Below are positions 9,268-18,867 of a stretch of DNA of 64,000 bases, one piece after another. Origin of the DNA: Tateyamaria pelophila (GTDB taxonomy: Bacteria; Pseudomonadota; Alphaproteobacteria; Rhodobacterales; Rhodobacteraceae); contig NZ_JAIMIA010000005.1 in NCBI RefSeq assembly GCF_019966495.1, forward strand, positions 49,663 through 113,662. The letters are read 5' to 3'. The position numbers were made by a program, and so were the translations under genes. Numbering within the stretch: the first letter of the stretch is position 1; every line of letters begins with the position of its first letter. The notes under the pieces were generated by a model. The model was not told the DNA's origin and ran no database searches. It saw only the letters and a list, made by a program, of their open reading frames with translations.

Positions 9268-11406
9268 TCAGCTTACAGCCGCATGCCCGGCAACGGGCAA
9301 AGGCTTGCGATATCGCTTGATCGCCGCCACATCGCTTTCCGCCTGCAGGGCCCCCATCAGGCTGTGTAAATGCTGAGCATCCCGGAGTTCCAGGTGAATG
9401 AGTAACCGGAAGAAGTCCGGTTTACGATCCTTGAATTCCAAATCGGAGATATTGGCCTTGGTCTCTCCGATCAAGGTGCAAATACGCCCCAGAACACCGG
9501 TGTCATTGCCGATGGTCAGATCCAGCGTCGCGCCGTAAACGGCCGGATGCGATCCGTCGTGCCAGTGCAGGTCCAACCAGCGGTCCGGCTGGTCTTCGTA
9601 CTCCGTCAAACGCGCACAATCGATGGCATGCACGACCACTCCCTTGCCGCGAAATGTGATGCCGACGATGCGCTCTCCCGGCAAAGGCTCGCAGCATTCC
9701 GCACGTTGAAAGGACTGTCCGGGCAAAAGTCCGATCACTGCACGGCGCGCATCCACCAGCTTGCCCGTTTTGGGAATCAGTTCGGGATAGATTGACTGCA
9801 CCACCTCACGCCCGGTCAATTCAGCCGATCCCAGGCGGGCCAGAACCTCGTCGGCATTGCCAAGGCGTAACTGCTTGGCCGCGGCCTCAAGCGCCTTGTC
9901 AGTGGCCTTCTTGCGCACATGGGCAAAGGCTGATCGGGCCAATTCACGACCCAGGGTGATGAACCGCTCGCGGTCCGCTTCCCGCATGGATCTGCGAATC
10001 GCCGTCTTGGCCTTGCCGGTCGTCGCAATCTCCAGCCAGGTGGCCTGCGGCGTTTGCCCTTCGGCTGTGATGATCTCGACAGACTGGCCATTTTTGACCC
10101 GGGTCCAGAGCGGCACCCGCATCCCATCCACCTTGGCTCCGACGCAGGCGTTCCCGATCCGCGTGTGGATGGCATAGGCGAAATCGATGGGTGTCGCCCC
10201 GCGCGGCAGCTTCACCACCTCGCCCTTGGGCGTAAAGCAAAAGACCTGATCCGAGTACATCTCCAGTTTGACCGCTTCGAGGAAATCCTCGTGATCGTCC
10301 TCGCCGTCAAACTGTTCCGTCAGCTGCGCGATCCATTTGGCAGGATCGACGGCAAAGGGGTTTTGCGAGCGCACCCCGTCCCGATAGGACCAATGTGCCG
10401 CAACGCCTGTTTCGGCCACGTCATGCATCTGGCGCGTACGAATCTGCACCTCGACCCGCTTGCCATCGCGGCCCGAAACGGTGGTGTGGATCGACCGATA
10501 CCCGTTTGTCTTGGGTTGACTGATATAGTCCTTGAACCGCCCCGGCACCGCGCGCCAGCGCTGATGGATCGCGCCCAGCGCACGATAAGTGTCTTCTTCG
10601 GACGTGGTGATCACGCGAAATCCGTAGATGTCGCTGAGGCGGCTGAACGACTGATCCTTTTCCTGCATCTTGCGCCAGATCGAATAGGGTTTCTTGGCGC
10701 GGCCGAAGACTTCGGCTTCTATGCCCGCCTTTGCCAACTCGTGGCGCATATCGCCAGTGATGCGCTGGATCACGTCACCCGTATCGCGTTGCATCGTGAT
10801 GAAACGCCGGATGATGGACGATCGGCCCTCGGGGTTGAGCACCTTGAACGCCAGATCCTCAAGCTCTTCGCGCATCCACTGCATGCCCATGCGTCCCGCC
10901 AGCGGTGCAAAGATATCCATGGTTTCGCGGGCTTTTTGCACCTGTTTGTCAACGCGCATCGACCGGATCGTGCGCATGTTGTGCAATCGGTCACTCAGCT
11001 TGACCAGAATCACGCGCATGTCCTTGGACATCGCCATGAAGAGCTTGCGGAAATTTTCGGCCTGTTTGGTCTCGACGCTGCTGAGCTGAAGATTTGTCAG
11101 CTTGGTGACGCCATCCACCAGCTTGGCAATGTCAGGGCCGAACTTCTCCAGGACGATGGCGTAGCTCGCCTTGGTGTCTTCGATTGTGTCGTGCAGCAAC
11201 GCCGTGATGATTGTGGCATCGTCAAGTTGCTGTTCGGTCAGAATGGCCGAAACGGCAACGGGGTGGGTGAAATACGGCTCACCGGAATGACGAAACTGGC
11301 CCTCATGCATCTGCTCCCCAAATGCATAGGCGGCGCGAATAAGCTTTTCATTCGTTTTTGGATTGTAGTTGCGGACCAGCGCGATCAGATCGTCAGCAGA
11401 GATCAT
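9268..11406 (-). CDS. spoT: Bifunctional (p)ppGpp synthetase/hydrolase (Rsh/SpoT)
   Basis: 712 residues with the full long-Rsh layout: HD hydrolase (FTHPV with His48, ALLHDTIEDT with His72-Asp73), synthetase domain (YGFRVIT, KTNGYRSIHTTV), TGS (GEVVKLPRGATPIDFAYAIH), zinc-finger/helical region and C-terminal ACT (DLTIGNDTGVLGRICTLIGE). The synthetase loop reads RFKD, the RXKD type associated with bifunctional enzymes. It makes and degrades the stringent alarmone and is probably the only long Rsh here, as usual in alphaproteobacteria. It follows rpoZ by 22 bases and should share its promoter. Confidence 0.97.
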   Translation of the reverse strand: MISADDLIALVRNYNPKTNEKLIRAAYAFGEQMHEGQFRHSGEPYFTHPVAVSAILTEQQLDDATIITALLHDTIEDTKASYAIVLEKFGPDIAKLVDGVTKLTNLQLSSVETKQAENFRKLFMAMSKDMRVILVKLSDRLHNMRTIRSMRVDKQVQKARETMDIFAPLAGRMGMQWMREELEDLAFKVLNPEGRSSIIRRFITMQRDTGDVIQRITGDMRHELAKAGIEAEVFGRAKKPYSIWRKMQEKDQSFSRLSDIYGFRVITTSEEDTYRALGAIHQRWRAVPGRFKDYISQPKTNGYRSIHTTVSGRDGKRVEVQIRTRQMHDVAETGVAAHWSYRDGVRSQNPFAVDPAKWIAQLTEQFDGEDDHEDFLEAVKLEMYSDQVFCFTPKGEVVKLPRGATPIDFAYAIHTRIGNACVGAKVDGMRVPLWTRVKNGQSVEIITAEGQTPQATWLEIATTGKAKTAIRRSMREADRERFITLGRELARSAFAHVRKKATDKALEAAAKQLRLGNADEVLARLGSAELTGREVVQSIYPELIPKTGKLVDARRAVIGLLPGQSFQRAECCEPLPGERIVGITFRGKGVVVHAIDCARLTEYEDQPDRWLDLHWHDGSHPAVYGATLDLTIGNDTGVLGRICTLIGETKANISDLEFKDRKPDFFRLLIHLELRDAQHLHSLMGALQAESDVAAIKRYRKPLPVAGHAAVS

Positions 11407-11428
11407 TCGGTCCGCACCTCGGGTGTGC

Positions 11429-11782
11429 TCAGCTTTGGCCTTGCGCGGCCATCAACTGACGCAAAAGCATCTCTTCGGACATGCTGTCTTCTTCCGGCTT
11501 GTCCTGCTCTGCACCCATCAAAAGCGCCATGGCATCTTCTTCGGCTTCGTCGACCTCGATCTGTGTCTGGTTCGATTCGATCAGGCGTTCGCGCAGTTCG
11601 TCGGCGCTTTGTGTTTCGTCAGCAATTTCGCGCAGCGACACAACGGGATTTTTGTCGTTGTCACGGTCGACGGTGATCGGCGCACCGGCAGATATCTCGC
11701 GCGCACGATGTGCTGCAAGCATCACCAGTTCGAAACGGTTTGGAACCTTGTCAACGCAGTCTTCAACGGTCACGCGGGCCAT
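11429..11782 (-). CDS. rpoZ: RNA polymerase omega subunit
   Basis: 117 residues beginning [31 protein letters not shown], the conserved omega fold that supports beta' folding and forms part of a ppGpp-binding site on RNA polymerase. The C-terminal part is acidic and rich in Glu/Asp, as in other alphaproteobacteria. It begins with ATG and is the first gene of the rpoZ-spoT transcription unit, with a sigma70-type promoter 30-70 bases upstream. Confidence 0.96.
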   Translation of the reverse strand: MARVTVEDCVDKVPNRFELVMLAAHRAREISAGAPITVDRDNDKNPVVSLREIADETQSADELRERLIESNQTQIEVDEAEEDAMALLMGAEQDKPEEDSMSEEMLLRQLMAAQGQS

Positions 11783-11820
11783 GGGGTGCTCCAGATCAGC
11801 ATAATTAAGTAGAAGGCGGG

Positions 11821-11849
11821 TATTTAGGCCCGTTTCGACCGAATGACAA
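11821..11849 (-). promoter_or_regulatory. Sigma70-type promoter of rpoZ-spoT
   Basis: On the minus strand, TTGTCA (11849-11844), 17 bases, TAAATA (11826-11821). Spacing is ideal, and the predicted start near 11814 leaves about a 30-base leader before the rpoZ ATG at 11782. Predicted by eye. Confidence 0.6.
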
Positions 11850-11880
11850 GGTGCAAATGGGTCGCTGGCCCAAAGCAGGT

Positions 11881-12492
11881 CTAGTCCAGCGCCTTGATCT
11901 GCTCAATATCCGCAGCAGGCAACAAGGCAAGCAACTGCTTCACCGTCTGCCCCAGCACTGGATGCACCCATCCCGGAGCGACATCCGCCAGGGGGACCAA
12001 AACAAAGGCCCGTTCGTGCAGGCGCGGATGCGGCAGTATCATGTGTTGCGGCGCTGCGGTCTTTTGCTGCGACAACGGCATATCCATCCAGGCCCGCACT
12101 GTTTCCTCATCCGGGCTCACCATGTCGCCGCACGCCAAAAGATCGAGGTCGAGCGCACGTTGTTCCCAGCGCGCTTTTCTGCGTCGTCCCAGCGCGGCCT
12201 CGACCGCATGCAGGTGCGTCAGGGCCTCCTGGGGTGACCACGGTGCCGAGATGGCAAGCGCAGCATTCACATAGTCTGGCCCCGATCCGGCAGGGAACGC
12301 CGGGGTGCTGTAAAAATGGCTCATGGTCCGAATCACCCCCCCCGCCTCGACAATCAATTCAACTCCAGCACGAATGGTTTCCCTTGGGTTACCTGCGGTG
12401 GAATCCATGTTTGACCCCACGGCAACTAGCATCTCTGACCGTCTTTGTGGCGGTAATTCGCCGTTTTTTTCGGCAAAGGTGTCTTGCGACAT
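11881..12492 (-). CDS. folK: 2-amino-4-hydroxy-6-hydroxymethyldihydropteridine pyrophosphokinase
   Basis: 203 residues from the ATG at 12492 (an in-frame TTG lies two codons earlier). HPPK motifs are present: [16 protein letters not shown], the acidic [12 protein letters not shown] and [21 protein letters not shown]. The enzyme transfers pyrophosphate from ATP to the pterin in folate synthesis. There is a roughly 20-residue N-terminal extension before the conserved start MLVAVGSN, so an internal ATG (codon 21) is possible. It is divergent from the NYN gene. Confidence 0.93.
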   Translation of the reverse strand: MSQDTFAEKNGELPPQRRSEMLVAVGSNMDSTAGNPRETIRAGVELIVEAGGVIRTMSHFYSTPAFPAGSGPDYVNAALAISAPWSPQEALTHLHAVEAALGRRRKARWEQRALDLDLLACGDMVSPDEETVRAWMDMPLSQQKTAAPQHMILPHPRLHERAFVLVPLADVAPGWVHPVLGQTVKQLLALLPAADIEQIKALD

Positions 12493-12592
12493 ACTCAAAA
12501 TAACCTATTTTTGGTCCATCGCCGTCCGCAAAATTTTGCGCACACTCACGGATATTAATTGGCGGTAATCCGAATTATCGGAAGGACACTTT

Positions 12593-13165
12593 ATGTTTTA
12601 TAAGGACGAACGGCTTGCGCTGTTCATCGATGGTTCCAACCTGTACGCTGCAGCCAAAGCGCTTGGGTTCGATATCGATTACAAACTCCTGCGGCAAGAA
12701 TTTATGCGACGCGGGAAACTGCTGCGTGCATTCTATTACACTGCTTTGCTGGAAAATGACGAATACTCTCCAATCCGTCCTTTGGTTGACTGGCTGAACT
12801 ATAACGGTTTCACAATGGTGACCAAGCCGGCCAAGGAATACACCGACAGCATGGGCCGCCGTAAGGTCAAGGGCAACATGGATATCGAATTGGCCGTGGA
12901 TGCGATGGAATTGGCATCGCGGGTTGATCATATCGTGCTGTTTTCCGGCGACGGGGATTTCCGCCCACTGCTCGAAAGCCTGCAACGTCAGGGTGTCAGG
13001 GTGTCGGTTGTTTCGACGATCCGCAGCCAGCCACCGATGATCTCGGATGAATTGCGCCGCCAGGCGGATAATTTCATCGAGTTGGATGAATTGAAGGATG
13101 TCATTGGCCGCCCACCGCGCGAACAAACCTTCGAGCGCAACGACCGCCTGCAAGCGCAAAGCTGA
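12593..13165 (+). CDS. NYN domain protein (LabA/DUF88 family)
   Basis: 190 residues, a PIN-like NYN domain. Acidic active-site elements typical of metal-dependent ribonucleases are visible: LFIDGSNLYAAAKALG (Asp10 region), DIELAVDAMELA and LFSGDGDFRPLLESLQRQG. Family members are predicted RNases; no target is known. The ATG at 12593 has a good RBS (GGAAGGAC). It is divergent from folK over a 100-base gap containing AT-rich promoter-like sequence, and is followed by a gene gap with no terminator that I can see. Confidence 0.9.
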   Translation: MFYKDERLALFIDGSNLYAAAKALGFDIDYKLLRQEFMRRGKLLRAFYYTALLENDEYSPIRPLVDWLNYNGFTMVTKPAKEYTDSMGRRKVKGNMDIELAVDAMELASRVDHIVLFSGDGDFRPLLESLQRQGVRVSVVSTIRSQPPMISDELRRQADNFIELDELKDVIGRPPREQTFERNDRLQAQS

Positions 13166-13298
13166 TTTGGCTTGATACAAGCCCGGTCGGGCCTATGTTC
13201 CGCCTAGGCCCGGTTGCTGGGCCCAGACACAGAGGCTTGCCAATGCCAATTTACCCGCTGTTTGTGCACAGCACAGACATCGCTGGCACTGTCAGGTT

Positions 13299-13730
13299 TT
13301 GACCGGCCTTATCGCCATGTTCTTCGTGGCTTTCGGAGCAGCAACCTTGTTGCCGCTCCCGTCTGAGCCTTTGTTTGCCGCCTTGCAGATCCAGGGGGAC
13401 ACCTCGCTTCTTTGGCTGGTGGTGTTTGCAAGCGTCGGCAATACGCTGGGTTCAGTCGTCAACTATGTCCTCGGATGGCAAGCCATGCGCTTTGCCGATC
13501 GTTCATGGTTTCCAGCCAACCCCAAGAAGATGGCCAGGGCCCAGCGCTGGTTCGAACGCTGGGGCATTTGGACCCTCTTGTTTGCCTGGATGCCACTTGG
13601 GGATGCGATCACATTGCTTTCGGGCGTGATGCGGACCCGCTTCTGGCTCTTTTTTGTTCTGGTGGCTACGGGCAAAACACTGCGATATGTTGCCATGGCT
13701 CTCGTCACCAGCGGCGTTCTGGCACTTTAG
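13299..13730 (+). CDS. DedA/YqaA-like SNARE-associated membrane protein
   Basis: About 143 residues, three to four hydrophobic segments. PSEPLFAALQIQG, GNTLGSVVNYVLGWQA and AWMPLGDAITLLSGVMR match the short YqaA branch of the DedA/VTT family, thought to be lipid or ion transporters; the specific role is unknown. The frame opens with TTG at 13299; an in-frame ATG at 13317 is the alternative start and would remove six residues. It precedes ispH by 68 bases on the same strand. Confidence 0.82.
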   Translation: MTGLIAMFFVAFGAATLLPLPSEPLFAALQIQGDTSLLWLVVFASVGNTLGSVVNYVLGWQAMRFADRSWFPANPKKMARAQRWFERWGIWTLLFAWMPLGDAITLLSGVMRTRFWLFFVLVATGKTLRYVAMALVTSGVLAL

Positions 13731-13798
13731 GTGCGCCGGGGCTGGACGCGCGGCGTGTCCTTGCATACCTCTTGTAAAGCTTCAAAAGGACCGCGCCC

Positions 13799-14749
13799 AT
13801 GACCAAGCCCCCTTTGACCTTGTATCTTGCCGCTCCGCGCGGTTTTTGCGCAGGCGTGGACCGCGCCATAAAAATCGTCGAGATGGCCTTGGAAAAATGG
13901 GGCGCCCCGGTCTTTGTGCGCCACGAGATTGTGCATAACAAATTCGTGGTTGATGGGTTGCGCGACAAGGGCGCCGTCTTTGTCGAAGAACTGGACGACT
14001 GCCCGGATGATCGGCCCGTCATCTTTTCGGCGCATGGCGTGCCCAAATCCGTCCCCGCGACGGCTGCTGCCCGCGAGATGGTCTATGTCGATGCGACCTG
14101 CCCGCTGGTCAGCAAGGTGCATATCGAGGCGCAGCGCCATTCCGACAACGGCCTGCAGATGATCATGATCGGCCACGCAGGGCACCCCGAAACCGTCGGC
14201 ACCATGGGGCAGCTGCCCGACGGCGAAGTGCTGTTGGTCGAAACGGTCGAAGACGTGGCGCATGTCGAAGTCCGCGATCCCGAGCAACTGGCCTTTGTCA
14301 CCCAAACCACATTGTCGGTGGATGACACCGCAGATATCGTAGCGGCCCTGAACGCGCGGTTTCCGCGTATCGTCGGCCCGCACAAGGAAGACATCTGTTA
14401 TGCCACAACGAACCGCCAGGAGGCAGTCAAGGCGATGGCGCCCAAATGCGACGCAATGCTGGTGGTCGGCGCGCCGAACTCGTCAAATTCCAAACGGCTG
14501 GTCGAAGTCGGTGAGCGTGCAGGGTGCACCTATGCTCAACTGGTGCAACGCGCCACAGATATCGATTGGCGCAGCCTGGATGGGATTTCCAGCGTCGGGA
14601 TCACCGCAGGTGCATCTGCTCCCGAAGTGCTCATAAACGAGGTCATTGACGCGTTTCGCGACCGGTATGACGTGACCGTTGAGATGGTCGAAACCGCCGT
14701 CGAAAATGTCGAGTTCAAAGTGCCAAGGGTACTGCGCGAACCTGCCTGA
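13799..14749 (+). CDS. ispH: 4-hydroxy-3-methylbut-2-enyl diphosphate reductase
   Basis: 316 residues. The three conserved Cys that bind the iron-sulfur cluster are present: PRGFCAGV (Cys17), VDATCPL (Cys101) and EDICYATTN (Cys200), with the SNSKRLVEV substrate loop. IspH makes IPP and DMAPP in the last step of the MEP pathway. It begins with ATG at 13799. A short palindromic repeat (14757-14779) follows the stop within eight bases. Confidence 0.98.
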   Translation: MTKPPLTLYLAAPRGFCAGVDRAIKIVEMALEKWGAPVFVRHEIVHNKFVVDGLRDKGAVFVEELDDCPDDRPVIFSAHGVPKSVPATAAAREMVYVDATCPLVSKVHIEAQRHSDNGLQMIMIGHAGHPETVGTMGQLPDGEVLLVETVEDVAHVEVRDPEQLAFVTQTTLSVDDTADIVAALNARFPRIVGPHKEDICYATTNRQEAVKAMAPKCDAMLVVGAPNSSNSKRLVEVGERAGCTYAQLVQRATDIDWRSLDGISSVGITAGASAPEVLINEVIDAFRDRYDVTVEMVETAVENVEFKVPRVLREPA

Positions 14750-14756
14750 GAGGCCG

Positions 14757-14779
14757 GGCGCACCATGGGTGCGCCTTAC
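14757..14779 (-). repeat. Short dispersed palindrome (REP-like), copy 2
   Basis: Reverse-oriented copy (GGCGCACC-loop-GGTGCGCCTTAC) seven bases after the ispH stop. Its stem is nearly that of copy 1. It could act as a transcript 3' end, but no T-run follows. Confidence 0.75.
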
Positions 14780-14873
14780 GGGGCCTGACGACGCCAGGAA
14801 GAAATCACCCGCTTTACCCTTCCGGTCCCACTTCGTATCGTCGAAGGTACGCATTGGATTCAAAGGTGTCCAA

Positions 14874-15488
14874 ATGATCTCACTACAGTTTCTGTTGACA
14901 GCGATGGTTGTGGTCATCGCGCCGGGCACCGGTGTGATTTACACGCTCGCACTTGGTCTTGGCCAAGGTCGGCGGGCCGCCGTGTGGGCCGCGTTGGGAT
15001 GCACAATCGGGATCGTCCCGCACCTCGCTGCCGCAACACTGGGATTGGCGGCGATCCTGCACACGTCGGCGCTACTGTTCAACATCGTGAAATTCGCAGG
15101 CGTCGCCTATCTGCTATACCTCGCATGGGGCAGCCTCAAAAGTGACGGCGCTCTGGCAATTTCCTCGGAAAAGCACAGCGAGGCAGGGTGGCGTATCGCC
15201 CGTCGCGGCGCTCTGATCAATATCCTCAATCCCAAACTCTCGATCTTTTTCCTTGCGCTCTTGCCGCCCTTTCTATCGGGGAATTCCGCCACCGCGACCG
15301 CAGAAATGGCAATGATGGGCGGGATATTCATGATGATGACATTTGCCGTGTTTGTGCTGTACGGCGTCTTCGCGGCGGCAGCGCGCCAGTGGATCCTTGG
15401 ATCCGACATCGTCATGCGCTGGTTGTCGCGCAGCTTTGCCGGGATTTTTGCAGCCCTCGCGGCGCGACTGGCGCTGGAGCGCGCATGA
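14874..15488 (+). CDS. LysE/RhtB family exporter (second paralogue)
   Basis: 204 residues from the ATG at 14874. The family signature (VIAPGTGVIYTLALGLGQGRRA) and LINILNPKLSIFFLALLPPF are present with about six membrane segments. Substrate unknown. The frame stays open to 14679 inside ispH, but the protein pattern starts at this ATG. The stop overlaps the next start by ATGA, and the next four genes are joined the same way or closely, implying a polycistronic message reaching rnhA. Confidence 0.9.
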   Translation: MISLQFLLTAMVVVIAPGTGVIYTLALGLGQGRRAAVWAALGCTIGIVPHLAAATLGLAAILHTSALLFNIVKFAGVAYLLYLAWGSLKSDGALAISSEKHSEAGWRIARRGALINILNPKLSIFFLALLPPFLSGNSATATAEMAMMGGIFMMMTFAVFVLYGVFAAAARQWILGSDIVMRWLSRSFAGIFAALAARLALERA

Positions 15489-15625
15489 CCGACGCGAGTC
15501 CAGTGGCGACCGAACACATCGGCGTCACGCCAATCAGTGCCCGTTGCGGCCTGAGGCTTGCCAACGAATGCGAAACCGCCGAAACCATCGCTGCACGGAT
15601 TCCTGACCGGATGACACAGATATGA
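15485..15625 (+). CDS. Small ORF (46 aa) coupled by ATGA overlaps on both sides
   Basis: 46 codons running from the ATGA overlap with the LysE stop to an ATGA overlap with the DUF3429 start. It contains MTDASPVATEHIGVTP, then two Cys (RCGLRLANECETAE) and no hydrophobic segment. Without it, a 133-base non-coding gap would interrupt an otherwise overlapping operon. I recognise no homologue. The junctions support translation; the sequence itself neither proves nor excludes it. Confidence 0.45.
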   Translation: MTDASPVATEHIGVTPISARCGLRLANECETAETIAARIPDRMTQI

Positions 15626-16074
15626 TACAGATCCCACGCGCTCCACTCCTGCTTGGCCTTGCCGGGCTGATCCCCTTCGTTTGGGGTGCGGCGACCGTGT
15701 TGAGCGACGATTTGGCGGCTCTGGGCCTGCAATTTTTGGGGCCGCGCTTCATCGGACCTTATGTGCAACTGTTCTATGGATCTGTCATCTTGTCCTTCAT
15801 GTCCGGCGTTTTGTGGGGGTTCGCGACGAAAGCCAGCGGGGCGCAGGCGGCAACAGGTTATGTGTTGTCCGTGGTGCCCGCCCTGTGGGCGTTTTTCATG
15901 ACCGGTGGCGGGCCGACCAGCGCGGGTATGAACCTCATGTTCGGTTTTTCCGGGCTTTTGATGTTGGATTTTGCGTTCACCCGCTGGGGACTGACACCAC
16001 CATGGTGGATGTCCCTGCGCATTCTGCTTACGGTGATCGTCTTGGCCTGTTTTGCAATTACGGTACTGCGATGA
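15622..16074 (+). CDS. DUF3429 family membrane protein
   Basis: 150 residues, about five hydrophobic segments (PLLLGLAGLIPFVWGA, FYGSVILSFMSGVLWGF, GYVLSVVPALWAFFM, LRILLTVIVLACFAITVL). The FLSGVLWG-type segment and layout match DUF3429, an inner membrane family of unknown function. ATG at 15622 overlaps the preceding small ORF; its stop overlaps the methyltransferase start by ATGA. Confidence 0.85.
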   Translation: MIQIPRAPLLLGLAGLIPFVWGAATVLSDDLAALGLQFLGPRFIGPYVQLFYGSVILSFMSGVLWGFATKASGAQAATGYVLSVVPALWAFFMTGGGPTSAGMNLMFGFSGLLMLDFAFTRWGLTPPWWMSLRILLTVIVLACFAITVLR

Positions 16075-16664
16075 GCGATCCTGAAACCCTGACTGTCTAC
16101 GCCACCCAAGCCGACGCATACGCATCACTGACCGACGAAGGGGCAAAGATAGATCCTTTCGTCCAGCGCTTTATCAAGGGCGTGCCCGAGGGCGGTCGCG
16201 TTCTGGACATCGGGTGCGGCCCGGGTGCGTCTGCAGGGCGTATGGCCGCCGCCGGTCTGCTGACAGAGGCATGGGATCTTGTTCCTGAAATGCTCGAACT
16301 GGCCAAACGATTTGACGGCGTTGTCACGCGCCAGGCGGGGTTTGGCGATCTGATCGGCGCAGATGTTTATGACGGCATTTGGGCCAATTTCTCAATGCTG
16401 CACGCGCCGCGATCAGAATGGCCATCACATTTACACGCCATTGCGACCGCATTGCGACCGAACGGCCTCTTCCATATTGGCACCAAGCTGGGCACGCGAG
16501 AGGACCGAGACACAATAGGACGTATGTACACCTATGTGAGCGAAGACGAATTGGACGCTTTGCTGCGCGCCGCCGGGTTCAGGCCGGAATTCTCAGACCG
16601 GGGCCGCGACAAAGGGCTAAGTGGAGAAATGGCCGACTGGATCGTGGTGCAAGCGCGTGCCTGA
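16071..16664 (+). CDS. Class I SAM-dependent methyltransferase
   Basis: 197 residues from the ATG at 16071. The SAM-binding motif I reads [20 protein letters not shown], followed by the [12 protein letters not shown] acidic strand end and the [13 protein letters not shown] motif. The fold is that of small-molecule methyltransferases; the substrate is unknown. Coupled to DUF3429 by ATGA upstream and overlapping the GTG of rnhA downstream. The frame is open to 15681, but that part is antisense-like noise within DUF3429. Confidence 0.9.
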   Translation: MSDPETLTVYATQADAYASLTDEGAKIDPFVQRFIKGVPEGGRVLDIGCGPGASAGRMAAAGLLTEAWDLVPEMLELAKRFDGVVTRQAGFGDLIGADVYDGIWANFSMLHAPRSEWPSHLHAIATALRPNGLFHIGTKLGTREDRDTIGRMYTYVSEDELDALLRAAGFRPEFSDRGRDKGLSGEMADWIVVQARA

Positions 16665-17112
16665 GCTCATTGCATATACAGACGGCGCCTGTTCGGGAAA
16701 TCCCGGACCGGGCGGCTGGGGTGCTCTGTTGCGCGCGATGGACGGGGATGCCGTCTTGAAAGAACGTGAATTGAAAGGCGGTGAGGGCCTGACCACAAAC
16801 AACAAGATGGAGTTGATGGCCGCCATATCCGCGCTTGAAACGTTGGGAAAACCCTCGACCATCACGATCGTGACCGACAGCAATTATGTCAAAAACGGAA
16901 TAACAAGCTGGATTCACGGCTGGAAACGAAACGGCTGGAAGAACGCCGCGAAAAAGCCCGTTGCCAATGCAGATCTATGGCAACGATTGGATGCCGCACA
17001 GGCCAGACACACAGTGACGTGGAAATGGGTAAAGGGACACGCAGGGCATCCGGAAAACGAACGCGCCGATGCGTTGGCCCGCGCGGGAATGGCACCGTTC
17101 AAACCAGAGTGA
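16657..17112 (+). CDS. rnhA: Ribonuclease HI
   Basis: 151 residues starting at the GTG at 16657, which places [20 protein letters not shown] at the N-terminus. All four catalytic carboxylates are in place: Asp9 (YTDGACSG), Glu52 (NKMELMAAI), Asp74 (VTDSNYV) and Asp138 (NERADALAR). RNase HI removes RNA from RNA-DNA hybrids. It is the last gene of the LysE-to-rnhA run; a perfect 9-bp hairpin follows at 17135-17156. Confidence 0.97.
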   Translation: MPELIAYTDGACSGNPGPGGWGALLRAMDGDAVLKERELKGGEGLTTNNKMELMAAISALETLGKPSTITIVTDSNYVKNGITSWIHGWKRNGWKNAAKKPVANADLWQRLDAAQARHTVTWKWVKGHAGHPENERADALARAGMAPFKPE

Positions 17113-17134
17113 CCTCGGTTTCGGAAGCGTGACG

Positions 17135-17156
17135 AGATTTTTAGGACTAAAAATCT
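17135..17156 (+). terminator. Hairpin between convergent rnhA and GlsB-like gene
   Basis: AGATTTTTA, loop GGAC, TAAAAATCT: a perfect 9-bp inverted repeat with AT-rich stem in a convergent intergenic region. The stem provides T-runs for either direction. Weak GC content makes it a less certain terminator. Confidence 0.45.
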
Positions 17157-17179
17157 TGCACCGCCACACCCTCAGCGCA

Positions 17180-17419
17180 TTATCGTTTCCGCCAATGTGT
17201 CGGCACGATGATAAGTGCCCCGACGGAAGAGACGATTGCATTCAGGCCCGAGCTGCCAAAGCCGATGCCGAACATCAGTCGCACGAAGTAGAACAAAAAC
17301 GCGCCGCCGATGCAGATGATGATCGACGGTAAAATGCCGTTGCGGGTGAACCCCGTTTTTTCTGAGGCGTACCCGACGATCCCCGCGATCACTACCGTTC
17401 CGATTAGAGTTGGAAACAT
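17180..17419 (-). CDS. GlsB/YeaQ/YmgE-type (transglycosylase-associated) membrane protein
   Basis: 79 residues from the ATG at 17419 (the frame extends upstream but only MFPTLIGTVVIAGIVGYASEKTG looks protein-like). Three short hydrophobic segments with Gly pairs (GILPSIIICIGGAFLF, FGSSGLNAIVSSVGALIIV) match the small YeaQ/GlsB family of inner membrane stress proteins. Its exact role is unknown. It lies downstream of fmt on the same strand with a 13-base gap and may be co-transcribed. Confidence 0.8.
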   Translation of the reverse strand: MFPTLIGTVVIAGIVGYASEKTGFTRNGILPSIIICIGGAFLFYFVRLMFGIGFGSSGLNAIVSSVGALIIVPTHWRKR

Positions 17420-17432
17420 ACGCGCGCTCCGC

Positions 17433-18338
17433 TCAAAGGACTGTCCCACGCGGCAAGGCCGTACCGCGCAAGAACTCAATTGCATCTTGTGCGCCTTTAC
17501 CCGCGCGTTGCAAGCGCGTCAGTTGCACGGCACCGCCTTCGCAGGCCACCGTCAGTGCATCATCCAGAACAATACCAGTCGGCCCGCTCCCGTCCCGCAC
17601 TTGCGATCCCAGGACTTTGATGCGGACCCCATCATGCTCGAACCACGCACCTGGAAACGGCGACAGCCCCCGAATTTGACGGTCCACCTCGGTCGCGGGA
17701 CGCGCCCAGTCAATCGCCGCTTCCGCCTTTTCGATCTTGTGCGCATAGGTCACGCCGACGTCGGGTTGCGTCACCGGGACCAGATTGGGCAGATCCGCCA
17801 AAGCCCGCACGATCAGGTCCGCCCCCATATCCGCAAGACGATCATGCAACTGCTCGGTCGTCTCAGCGGGACCGATCGGGGTCGCCTGCCGGAGCAGAAC
17901 CGGCCCTGTGTCCAGACCCGCCTCCATTTGCATGATGCAAACGCCTGTTTCTGCATCTCCGGCCATAATCGCACGGTGAATCGGTGCAGCCCCACGCCAG
18001 CGCGGCAACAAACTGGCGTGGATATTCAGACATCCATGCACCGGCGCATCCAGCACGGGTTGCGGCAGGATAAGACCATAGGCAACAACAACTGCAACGT
18101 CAGCCTTCAACGCAGCAAACGCCGCCTGCGCCTCTTCAGACCGCAATGTCACGGGATGACGCAGGGGCAAGCCCAAAGCTTCTGCGCGCGTCTGAACCGG
18201 GCTTGGGCGCTCCTTCTTGCCGCGCCCCGCCGGGCGTGGCGGTTGCGTATAGACGCAGACGATCTCGTGACCCGCGTCATGAAGCGCATCCAAAGCAGCA
18301 ACCGAAAACTCCGGCGTGCCCATGAAAACCAGTTTCAT
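17433..18338 (-). CDS. fmt: Methionyl-tRNA formyltransferase
   Basis: 301 residues. The formyltransferase domain opens [19 protein letters not shown]; catalytic residues are Asn105 and His107 ([21 protein letters not shown]) and Asp143 ([11 protein letters not shown]), followed by the C-terminal OB-fold domain. Fmt formylates initiator Met-tRNA; the deformylases encoded just upstream remove the formyl group from finished proteins. A palindromic repeat separates fmt from the third def gene. Confidence 0.97.
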   Translation of the reverse strand: MKLVFMGTPEFSVAALDALHDAGHEIVCVYTQPPRPAGRGKKERPSPVQTRAEALGLPLRHPVTLRSEEAQAAFAALKADVAVVVAYGLILPQPVLDAPVHGCLNIHASLLPRWRGAAPIHRAIMAGDAETGVCIMQMEAGLDTGPVLLRQATPIGPAETTEQLHDRLADMGADLIVRALADLPNLVPVTQPDVGVTYAHKIEKAEAAIDWARPATEVDRQIRGLSPFPGAWFEHDGVRIKVLGSQVRDGSGPTGIVLDDALTVACEGGAVQLTRLQRAGKGAQDAIEFLRGTALPRGTVL

Positions 18339-18349
18339 ACATTCTCCCC

Positions 18350-18372
18350 GTAAGGCGGAGGCGTCCTCCGCC
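18350..18372 (+). repeat. Short dispersed palindrome (REP-like), copy 3
   Basis: GTAAGGCGGAGG, short loop, then CCTCCGCC, lying in the 34-base gap between fmt and the third def gene. Same design as the other five copies. Confidence 0.75.
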
Positions 18373-18867
18373 CTAGCGCCGTTTCCGGGCGCGACGCAGC
18401 AGCATATCGCGTTTCACCCGACCCAGATTGTCAAAATACATCCGGCCCGCCAGATGGTCGATCTGATGCTGCACGGACCGCGCTTCGAGATCGACAAAAT
18501 CCCGACGCTCGATAACTCCATCCCTGTTCAAAAAGCGTACGGAAACCGTTTTCGGCCGGGTGATCTCGGCCTCGACGCCGGGCAGGCACGGACTGCCTTC
18601 GGCCCACGTGTGCGGTTCCGGGCTTGCGCTCAGAACCTCGGGGTTCGCCATCACAATCGGGCGCGTCCTGTCAGGCGTGACATCCACTACCGCCAGCCGC
18701 AACATGACACCAATCTGAGGTGCGCCGAGACCGATACCCGGCATGGCATACATCGTATCAAGCATGTCAGTCCAGATTGACCGGACCTCATCCGTGATGG
18801 CTTCGACCGGCGCGCACGCCGTGCGCAATCGCTTGTCCGGCCACATGACAAAGGGACGCACAGCCAT
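18373..18867 (-). CDS. def: Peptide deformylase-like protein with altered active site
   Basis: 164 residues of the deformylase fold, third gene of a tandem trio. Motif 1 is GIGLGAPQ (44-51). Motif 2, normally EGCLS, reads EGSPCLPG (90-97): the position of the metal-ligand Cys holds Ser and a Cys appears two residues later. Motif 3, normally HEXXH, reads HQIDH (134-138), so the catalytic Glu is Gln. In known deformylases this Glu is the general acid/base, so this copy may be inactive or act in another way, for instance by binding formyl-Met peptides. It starts at the ATG at 18867, touching the stop of the second def gene. Confidence 0.9.
   Translation of the reverse strand: MAVRPFVMWPDKRLRTACAPVEAITDEVRSIWTDMLDTMYAMPGIGLGAPQIGVMLRLAVVDVTPDRTRPIVMANPEVLSASPEPHTWAEGSPCLPGVEAEITRPKTVSVRFLNRDGVIERRDFVDLEARSVQHQIDHLAGRMYFDNLGRVKRDMLLRRARKRR

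Noticed and set aside
10054..11676. 540-codon open frame on the plus strand
   Set aside because: Antisense to spoT, whose domains are complete; high-GC antisense frames are common and the translation has no domain.
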